Part shown: piece by piece, positions 17,308 through 24,743 of the stretch
Numbering within the stretch: position 1 is the stretch's first letter
Layout: each line of letters starts with the position of its first letter
Source of the DNA: Rhodospirillaceae bacterium
Lineage (GTDB): Bacteria > Pseudomonadota > Alphaproteobacteria > GCA-2731375
Length of the DNA stretch: 64,000 bases
Direction: 5' to 3'
Assembly: GCA_018701215.1 (NCBI GenBank)
Contig: JABIWH010000039.1
Span: 186,001-250,000, forward strand
Made by a program: the position numbers and the translations under genes
The notes under the pieces: generated by a model
Database searches by the model: none
What the model was told of the DNA's origin: nothing
Seen by the model: only the letters and a program-made list of their open reading frames with translations

Positions 17308-18060
17308 TCACGCCGCCAGATCGCGCAGAATGCCGGCCGCCAGGCCATGCAGCGCGGGGTCATCCGCCGGCCTGGGCACCGTGCCCGCCGGTTCCAGCGG
17401 TGTGCTCATATGGGCCGGATCGCCGCGAAGTACCAGAATTCTATGGCCAAGACGCAGGGCTTCCAGCGGGTCGTGGGTGACGAGCAAAGTCGTGCGCCCG
17501 ATTAACAATTCCGCCGCCAGATCCTGCAGGCGCAGCCGCGTCAGGGCGTCCACCGCCGAGAACGGCTCGTCCATCAGGACGACGGCGCGGTCCTCCATCA
17601 AGGTCCGCGCCAGGGCGGCACGTTGGCGCATACCGCCCGAAAGAGCGCTGGGCAATGCATTGGCCTCATCCGCCAGACCGACCCGTGCCAGCAAGTCCCC
17701 GGCTCTGTGATAATCCGGCGCCTCGCCCCGCAGGCGGGCGCCCAAGGTGACATTGGCCAGCACGTTGAGCCAGGGCAGCAACAGATCCCGTTGATCCATA
17801 TAGGCGATGCGCCCGGCGATCGGACCGCCGTCACTGGCGCCCAGATGCCGCGCTGTTGCCTCCGGCGAAATGCCGGCGATCAGCCGCAACAGGGACGATT
17901 TGCCGACCCCCGATGCGCCCAGCAGGCAGGTGGTCTGCCCGGCCGGGATATCCAGATCCAGATCCTTGAACACCGCCCGCCCGTCAAACGCCAGGGCGCC
18001 GCCGCGCAGTTCCACCCCGATGGCTGGCGGGTTGTCTCTATTGAATGTCTGGGCTGGCAT
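17308..18060 (-). CDS. thiZ: Thiamin-precursor ABC transporter, ATP-binding protein
   Basis: A 250-residue ABC ATPase. Walker A is GASGVGKS at 48-55, the signature LSGGMRQRAALAR lies near 140, Walker B is VVLMDEPFSAVD near 160, and the H-loop VTHDP follows. It powers uptake of the thiamin pyrimidine precursor. Its ATG lies 8 bases after the purine-rich end of the TPP riboswitch, so its translation should be blocked when TPP is bound. Confidence 0.92.
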   Translation of the reverse strand: MPAQTFNRDNPPAIGVELRGGALAFDGRAVFKDLDLDIPAGQTTCLLGASGVGKSSLLRLIAGISPEATARHLGASDGGPIAGRIAYMDQRDLLLPWLNVLANVTLGARLRGEAPDYHRAGDLLARVGLADEANALPSALSGGMRQRAALARTLMEDRAVVLMDEPFSAVDALTRLRLQDLAAELLIGRTTLLVTHDPLEALRLGHRILVLRGDPAHMSTPLEPAGTVPRPADDPALHGLAAGILRDLAA

Positions 18061-18067
18061 AAGACGC

Positions 18068-18153
18068 GTCCCTCCGCCGGTACGATCCGGATCAGGTTCA
18101 AGGGGTCGTCCTGGGTTTAGGAACCTCTCAGCCGCCGTGGCGGCTCCCCCCGC
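18068..18153 (-). promoter_or_regulatory. TPP riboswitch (THI element)
   Basis: On the minus strand the conserved blocks of the THI box are present in order: a GC-rich P1/P2 arm, GGCTGAGAGG, then ACCCCTTGAACCTGATCCGG and the closing GTACCGGCGGAGGGACG. The CUGAUCCGGAU and GCUGAGA cores are the TPP-sensing helices. The GGAGGGA at the 3' edge is also the ribosome-binding site of thiZ, so control is most likely translational. This is a textbook position ahead of thiamin transport genes. Confidence 0.95.
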
Positions 18154-18164
18154 AATGAACGGCG

Positions 18165-18193
18165 ATCATAGTGCCGATTGACTATGACCGCAA
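18165..18193 (-). promoter_or_regulatory. Likely sigma-70 promoter of the thiZXY operon
   Basis: On the minus strand TTGCGG (18188-18193) and TATGAT (18165-18170) are separated by 17 bases. Transcription would begin about 18158, only a few bases before the riboswitch, so the geometry fits. Confidence 0.6.
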
Positions 18194-18230
18194 TTGTGTA
18201 GTGAGTTGGCTGGAAAGGGGATCGCGATAG

Positions 18231-18887
18231 ATGACCATGATCGAGACTTTTTCCGGCCAACTGCGCGCGGGTTGCGCGGCTGATTGGCGCGCTGCGACCT
18301 GTCATCGCTTCGTCGGTGAGCTGGCCAATGACACGATCTCGGATACGGATTATGCCCGCTATTTAATCCTCGATTACGCCTTTCTCGATATCCTGGTGGC
18401 CCACGTTGGCCAGGCCGTTACCACGGCACCCAGCATGCTTGAAAAACGCCAATATGCCGCTTTCCTGGGCGTTCTGACTGGTGACGAGGATGATTATTTC
18501 CTGCGCTCCTTCGCCGCCATGGGTGTCGCGGAGGCGGATTGGCGCCAGCCTTTCGACCATGCGGTGGTGCGTGGTTTCCGCGAGATCATGCTGGGCGGGG
18601 CCAAGGCCACTTACGCAAATGTGCTGGCGGCGTTGTTGCCGGTGGAGTGGGTCTATTTGAGCTGGGCCAAATCCGTCGCCGATCACGCACCGGCGCGATT
18701 CTATCTCAAGGAATGGATCGACCTGCACACCGATCCGGGCTTCGAGGCCTTCGTTATGTGGATGGCCGCGGAAATGGACCGCATTGGCCCAACGCTTGCG
18801 GACGGCGAGCGGCAGGTCGTACAAGATATCTTCAATCGCGCGGTCGAATTGGAAGTCGCGTTTTTCGATGCGGCATACGACGCTTGA
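18231..18887 (+). CDS. tenA: TenA-family thiamin pyrimidine salvage protein, cysteine-less type
   Basis: A 218-residue all-helical TENA/THI-4 protein. The segment that holds the nucleophilic Cys in classical TenA reads LLPVEWVY (residues 136-142) with Val in that place, and Glu209 and Glu207 near the C-terminus are in the usual acidic position. This fits the TenA_E class, which lacks the active-site Cys and is thought to work on pyrimidine salvage (formyl- or amino-pyrimidine hydrolysis). It is divergent from the riboswitch-regulated transporter, which brings in such pyrimidines. GGGG lies 10 bases before the ATG; a second ATG is at 18237. Confidence 0.85.
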   Translation: MTMIETFSGQLRAGCAADWRAATCHRFVGELANDTISDTDYARYLILDYAFLDILVAHVGQAVTTAPSMLEKRQYAAFLGVLTGDEDDYFLRSFAAMGVAEADWRQPFDHAVVRGFREIMLGGAKATYANVLAALLPVEWVYLSWAKSVADHAPARFYLKEWIDLHTDPGFEAFVMWMAAEMDRIGPTLADGERQVVQDIFNRAVELEVAFFDAAYDA

Positions 18888-18890
18888 GCG

Positions 18891-21215
18891 CTATTGTCCG
18901 GCGCCTTTGATCGCCCGCCACAGGCGTTCCGATGTGGCGGGCATGTCGATGTCGGTGATGCCCAGGGGCTTCAAGGCATCCAGCACCGCCGCCATGACGG
19001 TCTGCGGCGCACCAATGCAGCCGGCCTGGCCCGAGCCCTTGACGCCCAGCGGATTATTCAGCGTCGGCGTCTGCCGGAAATGCACCTCGAACGAGGGCAG
19101 GTGCGCGGCACGCGGTACGGTGTAGTCCATCAAGGTACCACTGAGCAGCTGCGCCGTATCCGGGTCGTAGGCGACTTCCTCCCACATGGCCTGGCCGATG
19201 CCCTGGGTGACACCGCCGTGAACCTGGCCCTCGGTCAAGCGCGGGTTGATCATGGCGCCATAGTCGTCGACCATCAGATAGCGGGTCAGGCGCATGGCGC
19301 CGGTGTCCCGGTCGATTTCGACCTCGGCCACATGGCTGCCGCTGGGCAGGGTGAACGGCGCATCTTCCCGCCGCTCGTAACTATCCAGGCTTTCGCCGGC
19401 CATTTTCGGATCGCGCGCGGCGGCGGCGACTTCGAGGAGGGAGACCGAACGGCCAGAGCCGGCGAGGCTGAATTCACCAATGCTGAATTCCAGCGCGGCT
19501 TCATCGGCCTGCAACATCTGCGCCGCAATCGGTCGGGCCTTGGCCAGGGCCGCCTCAATTGCCGCCACCAGGGCGCTGCCGCCCATATGCATGGAGCGGG
19601 CCCCGCCGTGGCCGTTGCCGGCGCGGACCAGCGCGGTATCCGCCTGGATATAGCGAAAACTGTCTAGCGGCAGGCCGAAGCGGTCGGCGGCGATCTGGCT
19701 ATACGCGGTCTCGTGGCCCTGGCCATTGGATTCCGTGCCCAGGCGCAGTTCCACCGTGCCATCGGCCAGGAATTTGACCTCCGCGCCTTCCGAGGGCGCA
19801 CCGCGCGCGGTCTCCAGGAAACAGGCAATGCCCAGACCCAGCAGCTTGCCGCTTTTCGCTGCCTCTGCGCGCCGTGCTGCAAAGCCTGCGCGGTCGGCCA
19901 GGCGGACCGCCTCTTCAAGATTGCCCTTGAAGTCGCCGGTGTCGATCTCGATCCCCAACGACGAGGTATAGGGGTAGCTGTCGATAACATTCAGCAGGCG
20001 CAGCTGTACCCCATCGATGCCGGTCTGCTGGGCCGCGGCCTCGATCAACCTTTCGATGATATAATTCGATTCCGGCTTGCCCGCGCCGCGATAGGCATCC
20101 ACGGGCACGGTGTTGGTAAAGGCGCCGCGCACTTCGAGGAAGACATTGGGTATGGCATAGACCCCGCCCATGGCGGTGGAGGCGGCGTTGGTGGAAACCC
20201 CCGGTCCAAAGGATGACAGATAGGCGCCCATGTCGGCGGTGGTGATGGCGGAAAGTGCCAGGAAACAACCGTCCGCATCCAGCGCCAGGCGCGCCGTGGC
20301 GTGAAGGTCGCGGCCTTGGGCGGAGGAGAGGAAATCTTCGTTGCGCTCCGCCACCCATTTGACCGGCCGGCCCAGGCGCCGCGCCGCCCACAATAACAAG
20401 ACGTACTCGGGATAGACAAAATTTTTCAGGCCAAATCCGCCGCCAACATAGGGCGCCGCGACGTGCAGTTTATCCTCCGCCACCTTGAACACCGCGTTGG
20501 CCAGTTGGCCGCGAATACCGTGTACCCCTTGGCCGGTAACCAGCAAATTAAGCGTGTCCGTGCCCGCATCATAGCTGCCGATGGCGGCGCGCGGCTCGGT
20601 CGGTGCGGCGGAGACCCGGTTGTTGACGATGTCGAGCTCGACCACATGGGCGGCGCCCGTGAAGGCGGTTTCCACCGCCACCCGGTCGCCCTTTTCAAAA
20701 ACATAGGACAGATTGCCCGGCGCCTCGGCCCAGATTTCCGGTGCGCCGGCTGCCAGGGCGGCGAGGCTGCCGGTCACGGCTGGTAGATCGTCGTAATCAA
20801 CCTCGATCAATTCCAAGGCATCAAGTGCTATTTCGTGGCTTTCCGCGACGACAAAGGCCACGGGGTCGCCCACATGGCGGACCCGTTCATGGGCCAGGGC
20901 GCGCCGGGGCGGGACAATGATCGGCTCCACCGTCGCGACCACGGCGGGGGCGGCGCAGGGCAGGGGGCCAATGTTGTCGGCCAGCAGATCGGCGCAGGTA
21001 TAGACGCCAATGACGCCGGGCAAGGCGACGGCCGTGCTTGTCTCCATGGCGGTAATCAGGGCATGGGCATGGGGCGAGCGTAAAACGGCGCCATGCAGTT
21101 GGCCATCCTGGTTGATATCGGCGGTGTATTTCGCCGCGCCCGTCAGGAAGCCACGATCTTCCCGCCGTTGTATGGATTGGCCAAGCACCGTTTGACCAAG
21201 ACTGGCGTCGTTCAT
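18891..21215 (-). CDS. Molybdopterin-binding large subunit, form II CO-dehydrogenase-like
   Basis: A 774-residue xanthine-dehydrogenase-family large subunit. The N-terminal a/b hammerhead (FLTGAAKYTADI) and two molybdopterin-binding lobes are complete in length. The active-site loop reads AYRGAGK, the form II type, not the AYRCSFR of true CO dehydrogenase. At the catalytic base position the usual GxGE is GSGQ (Gln at about 730). Substrate is unknown. No iron-sulfur or FAD subunit gene is adjacent, which such enzymes need. The ATG at 21215 has GAGGT 6 bases before it; the upstream TTG is rejected. It is divergent from a paralogue 175 bp away. Confidence 0.82.
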   Translation of the reverse strand: MNDASLGQTVLGQSIQRREDRGFLTGAAKYTADINQDGQLHGAVLRSPHAHALITAMETSTAVALPGVIGVYTCADLLADNIGPLPCAAPAVVATVEPIIVPPRRALAHERVRHVGDPVAFVVAESHEIALDALELIEVDYDDLPAVTGSLAALAAGAPEIWAEAPGNLSYVFEKGDRVAVETAFTGAAHVVELDIVNNRVSAAPTEPRAAIGSYDAGTDTLNLLVTGQGVHGIRGQLANAVFKVAEDKLHVAAPYVGGGFGLKNFVYPEYVLLLWAARRLGRPVKWVAERNEDFLSSAQGRDLHATARLALDADGCFLALSAITTADMGAYLSSFGPGVSTNAASTAMGGVYAIPNVFLEVRGAFTNTVPVDAYRGAGKPESNYIIERLIEAAAQQTGIDGVQLRLLNVIDSYPYTSSLGIEIDTGDFKGNLEEAVRLADRAGFAARRAEAAKSGKLLGLGIACFLETARGAPSEGAEVKFLADGTVELRLGTESNGQGHETAYSQIAADRFGLPLDSFRYIQADTALVRAGNGHGGARSMHMGGSALVAAIEAALAKARPIAAQMLQADEAALEFSIGEFSLAGSGRSVSLLEVAAAARDPKMAGESLDSYERREDAPFTLPSGSHVAEVEIDRDTGAMRLTRYLMVDDYGAMINPRLTEGQVHGGVTQGIGQAMWEEVAYDPDTAQLLSGTLMDYTVPRAAHLPSFEVHFRQTPTLNNPLGVKGSGQAGCIGAPQTVMAAVLDALKPLGITDIDMPATSERLWRAIKGAGQ

Positions 21216-21390
21216 AATCAAACCTCAAAAATGAAATAAATCAGACAAGCATCAAGCCTAGCCATATCCAACGCAGGTTGGAACCGATTTTCCTCATGTT
21301 TGCTTGTGTTACCGGGGCGGTGGGTCCTATTATCCCTGCAATATCGATCACGGGCGCGCCTGCGCCACGAGTATTAGGGGACGACAAAAA

Positions 21391-23667
21391 ATGAACGATA
21401 ACAGCCAGCAGTTCAAATGGATCGGTACGAGTCCGATCCGGCCCGATGGCCTTGAGAAGGTTACAGGCGCGGCCCTGTTCGGCGCCGATCTCAAAGTGCC
21501 GGGCATGCTGGTCGGCAGAATGCTGCGCAGTCCACACGCCCATGCCCGCATTCGCGGCTTCGATACGTCCAAGGCCGAGGCCCTGGCCGGCGTGAAAGCG
21601 GTTGTTACTTCGGCTGATTTCCCGGATCAACCCTCGGTCTATGTGGGTCCCGACCGGGTGCAGCAGAACATGCACCATATCACCCGTAATATCATGGCAC
21701 GGGAAAAGGCGCTCTATGACGGCCATGCGGTGGCTGCCGTGGCGGCGATCTCTGCTTCAATCGCCGAGCAAGCCTTGAAACTGATCGAGGTTGATTATGA
21801 AGTTCTGCCCCATGTTACGGACGTGGCGGCGGCCTTGGCGCCCGATGCGCCCCTGTTGCACGAAGACCAGATCACCCGGGGCATGGAACCCGCGCCTGAA
21901 AAACCCTCGAATGTCGCCAAATACGGTGAATTCTCGGTGGGTGATGTAGAAGCCGGCTTTGGTGAGGCCGACGAAGTGGTCGAAATGGACTTCACCACCG
22001 AGACCGTGCATCAGGGCTATATCGAACCGCACGCCTGTGTCGCGCACTTCAAACAAGACGGCCAGGCCGAGATTTTCTGCTCGACCCAGGGCCATTTCGT
22101 GGTCCGCGCCGCGACGGCCAAGCTGTTGGGCATGAAACAGTCGGATTTGACGGTCACGGCCTCTGAAATGGGCGGCGCCTTCGGCGGTAAGACCGTGGTC
22201 TATCTGGAACCCGTAGCCATGGCCTTGTCGCGCAAATGCGCATTGCCCGTGCGGATGGTGATGTCCCGGGTCGAGGTGCTGAAAGCCTCCGGTCCCACCG
22301 CCTGCTCCGTCATGAAAGTAAAAATTGGCGCCAAAAAGGATGGCACAATCACCGGTGCGACGGCGGAGCTGAAATTCGGCGGCGGCGCCTTCCCCGGCGC
22401 GCCGGTGATCGGCGCGGCCATGTGCGCGTTTTCCCGCTATGATCTGGCCAACGTCAAGATCACGGCCTATGACGTGGTCATCAACCGGCCCAAGGCGGCA
22501 GCTTATCGCGCGCCGGGTTCTCCCATCGCGGCCTTTGGCGTGGAAAGCACCCTGGACGCGGTGGCCCGCAAGATCGGCATGGACCCCCTGGCTATTCGTC
22601 TGAAAAATGCCGCCCGCAATGGCTCCACGACGGTGTTCGGTCAGACCTTCACCAATATTGGCTACGCCGAAACCATCGAAGCCTTGATGGACCACCCAAA
22701 TTACAAGGTGCCCCTGGGGCCGAACCAGGGCCGGGGCGTGGCCTCGGGCTTTTGGTTCAACGGCGGCGGCGAATCGTCGGCCACCATGCATATCAACGAT
22801 GACGGCTCGGCGGTAGTCGCCACGGGCAGCCCCGATGTGGCCGGCTCCCGCGCCTCCATGGCGCTGATGGCGGCAGAGACTTTGGGTATCGATTATGATC
22901 AAGTCCGCGCCACCGTGGCGAATACCGCCAACGTCGGCTACACCCACGTCTCGGGCGGCAGCCGGGTGACCCTGTCGACGGGTTTGGCAGTGGTTAATGC
23001 CTCTAAGAATGTGATTGACGAACTTTGCCTGCGCGCCGCCAGGATCTGGGGCGTGGACGCGGAAGGCATCACCTGGGAAGACGGCCATGCCAAGCCGGCC
23101 TCCACGAATGTGGGCGAGTTCGATCCGTTGTCATTGGCGCAAATCGCGGCACAAAAAGCGGCGACCGGTGGGCCCATCGTGGGCAGCGCGGGCGTCAACG
23201 CCACCTGCCAGGCCCCGGGCGTGGCGACACAGATCTGCGATGTCGAGGTGGATCCCGAGACTGGAAAAGTCACCATTCTGCGCTTCACCACGGCCCAGGA
23301 CGTGGGCCGGGCCATTCAGCCCGACTCCGTCGAAGGGCAGATCCAGGGCGGATCGGTTCAGGGTATCGGCTGGGCTCTGAACGAGGAATATGTCTATGAC
23401 GCGAATGGCCATCTGCAGAATGCGGGCTTCCTGGATTACCGGATGCCGTTGGCCTCGGACCTTCCGATGATCGACGCGGTGATGGTCGAAGTGCCCAATC
23501 CCGATCACCCCTATGGCGTCAAGGGCGTGGGCGAGGCCAATATCGTGCCGCCCATGGCTGCCGTCGCCAATGCGGTGCGCGATGCCACGGGCGTGCGGAT
23601 TAAGGCGTTGCCAATCTCGCCGCCGCGCCTGTTGGCGGCGTTGGATGCGGGGGTGATGGAGGCGTAA
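21391..23667 (+). CDS. Molybdopterin-binding large subunit, xanthine dehydrogenase family
   Basis: A 758-residue paralogue of the gene at 18891-21215, with the same hammerhead plus two-lobe layout. The substrate loop reads AAAYRAPG, as in many aldehyde, nicotinate and xanthine enzymes, and the catalytic Glu is present (GVGEAN, E at about 715). It binds molybdopterin cytosine dinucleotide by family rule and hydroxylates an N-heterocycle or aldehyde; the substrate is not deduced. Like its neighbour it lacks partner subunit genes in the window, so those must be elsewhere. AGGGG is upstream of the ATG 21391; the longer frame from 21304 has no ribosome-binding site. Confidence 0.85.
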   Translation: MNDNSQQFKWIGTSPIRPDGLEKVTGAALFGADLKVPGMLVGRMLRSPHAHARIRGFDTSKAEALAGVKAVVTSADFPDQPSVYVGPDRVQQNMHHITRNIMAREKALYDGHAVAAVAAISASIAEQALKLIEVDYEVLPHVTDVAAALAPDAPLLHEDQITRGMEPAPEKPSNVAKYGEFSVGDVEAGFGEADEVVEMDFTTETVHQGYIEPHACVAHFKQDGQAEIFCSTQGHFVVRAATAKLLGMKQSDLTVTASEMGGAFGGKTVVYLEPVAMALSRKCALPVRMVMSRVEVLKASGPTACSVMKVKIGAKKDGTITGATAELKFGGGAFPGAPVIGAAMCAFSRYDLANVKITAYDVVINRPKAAAYRAPGSPIAAFGVESTLDAVARKIGMDPLAIRLKNAARNGSTTVFGQTFTNIGYAETIEALMDHPNYKVPLGPNQGRGVASGFWFNGGGESSATMHINDDGSAVVATGSPDVAGSRASMALMAAETLGIDYDQVRATVANTANVGYTHVSGGSRVTLSTGLAVVNASKNVIDELCLRAARIWGVDAEGITWEDGHAKPASTNVGEFDPLSLAQIAAQKAATGGPIVGSAGVNATCQAPGVATQICDVEVDPETGKVTILRFTTAQDVGRAIQPDSVEGQIQGGSVQGIGWALNEEYVYDANGHLQNAGFLDYRMPLASDLPMIDAVMVEVPNPDHPYGVKGVGEANIVPPMAAVANAVRDATGVRIKALPISPPRLLAALDAGVMEA

Positions 23668-23775
23668 CTTTTTCTGGTCGTAGCTCCTGAATAATTTGCC
23701 TCTTGCGGCGAAAGCGCTATTTTGTGCGCCCGCGCCGCAAAGGTGCTGCACATTTCTCATGAACGGAGGCGCGCA

Positions 23776-24621
23776 ATGGACGCGGTGTTTTTTCACGACG
23801 GTAAATGGCACGAACAGCAACCCATGCTGATCGGGCCCATGAACCATGCCTTTTGGATGGCCTCGGTGGTCTTTGACGGCGCCCGCTCCATCGGTGGCCT
23901 GGTGCCGGATTTGGAGGAGCATTGCGCCCGTCTGGTGACCTCGGCCACCAACATGCTGTTGGCGCCCAAGCTGGAACCGGGCGAGATCGCCGAACTATGC
24001 CGCGAGGGCGTGCGCAAGCTGCCAAAGGAGATGGAGCTGTATATCCGGCCGATGTTCTATGCCCGCGAAGGCTTTCTGATGCCGGATGCCGACAGCACGG
24101 ATTTCGTGCTGGCGATTTACGACAATCCTTTACCGCCCGAGGGGCCCTTCAAGGTTTGTATGTCGTCGCGCCGCCGCCCGGCCCGCGACATGGCACCGAC
24201 CACGGCCAAGGCATCCTGCCTCTACCCCAATACGGCCCTGGCCCTGACGGATGCGGCCAAGCGCGGTTTCGATAACGCAGTGATCCTGGACCCGAACGGC
24301 AACGTGGCCGAATTCCTCTCCTCGAACCTGTGGATCGCCAAGGACGGCGTGGCCATGACCCCGGCCATCAACGGTACGTTCCTCAACGGCGTGACCCGCC
24401 AGCGTACCATTCAATTGCTGCGCGAGGATGGCATCGAAGTTATCGAGGGCACCCTGACCGTGGACGATGTGATGAACGCCGACGAAATCTTCTCCACCGG
24501 CAACCACGCCAAGGTCCGCCACGTCACCCAGTTTGAGGACCGCGAACTGCAACCCGGCCCCATCGGCCGCCGCGCCAAAGAGCTGTACCTGGAATACGCC
24601 AAGGGCTTCTCGGTTTTTTAA
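23776..24621 (+). CDS. PLP-dependent aminotransferase class IV (branched-chain type)
   Basis: A 281-residue fold-type IV aminotransferase. The PLP lysine is in TTAKAS near residue 145, and the later PLP-phosphate loop (LNGVTRQRTIQLL) and FSTGNHAKVRHV match IlvE-like enzymes. It should swap amino groups between 2-oxoglutarate and a branched-chain or related 2-oxo acid, in the cytoplasm. It is shorter than E. coli IlvE (309), and could also act as a D-amino-acid or aminodeoxychorismate-type enzyme; the branched-chain call is moderate. CGGAGG precedes the ATG 23776. It is 108 bp after the Mo-hydroxylase, on the same strand. Confidence 0.8.
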   Translation: MDAVFFHDGKWHEQQPMLIGPMNHAFWMASVVFDGARSIGGLVPDLEEHCARLVTSATNMLLAPKLEPGEIAELCREGVRKLPKEMELYIRPMFYAREGFLMPDADSTDFVLAIYDNPLPPEGPFKVCMSSRRRPARDMAPTTAKASCLYPNTALALTDAAKRGFDNAVILDPNGNVAEFLSSNLWIAKDGVAMTPAINGTFLNGVTRQRTIQLLREDGIEVIEGTLTVDDVMNADEIFSTGNHAKVRHVTQFEDRELQPGPIGRRAKELYLEYAKGFSVF

Positions 24622-24640
24622 AGCTCAGCGCTAGCCCTGG

Positions 24641-24724
24641 ATGCCCGTGACGAGCACGGGCATTACAGAGCTGTTGTGACCGACATTCCAGCCTCTTCGT
24701 CATTACCGGGCTCGACCCGGTAAT
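24641..24724. repeat. Pair of dispersed palindromic repeats
   Basis: Two 23-base palindromes lie between the convergent aminotransferase and helicase genes: 24641-24663 (ATGCCCGTG with CACGGGCAT, loop ACGAG) and 24702-24724 (ATTACCGGG with CCCGGTAAT, loop CTCGA). They belong to the same loose family as the copies at 15484 and 57283 and may act as bidirectional terminators. Confidence 0.65.
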
Positions 24725-24743
24725 CCAGACTTCCCCAACCCGT

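Noticed and set aside
18891..21215. Carbon monoxide dehydrogenase (CoxL)
   Set aside because: The loop is AYRGAGK, not the form I AYRCSFR, and no CoxM/CoxS genes are present.
21757..23088. 443-codon minus-strand frame antisense to the second molybdenum hydroxylase
   Set aside because: Composition is a His/Gly/Arg-rich antisense pattern, with no motif or ribosome-binding site; the sense gene is full length.
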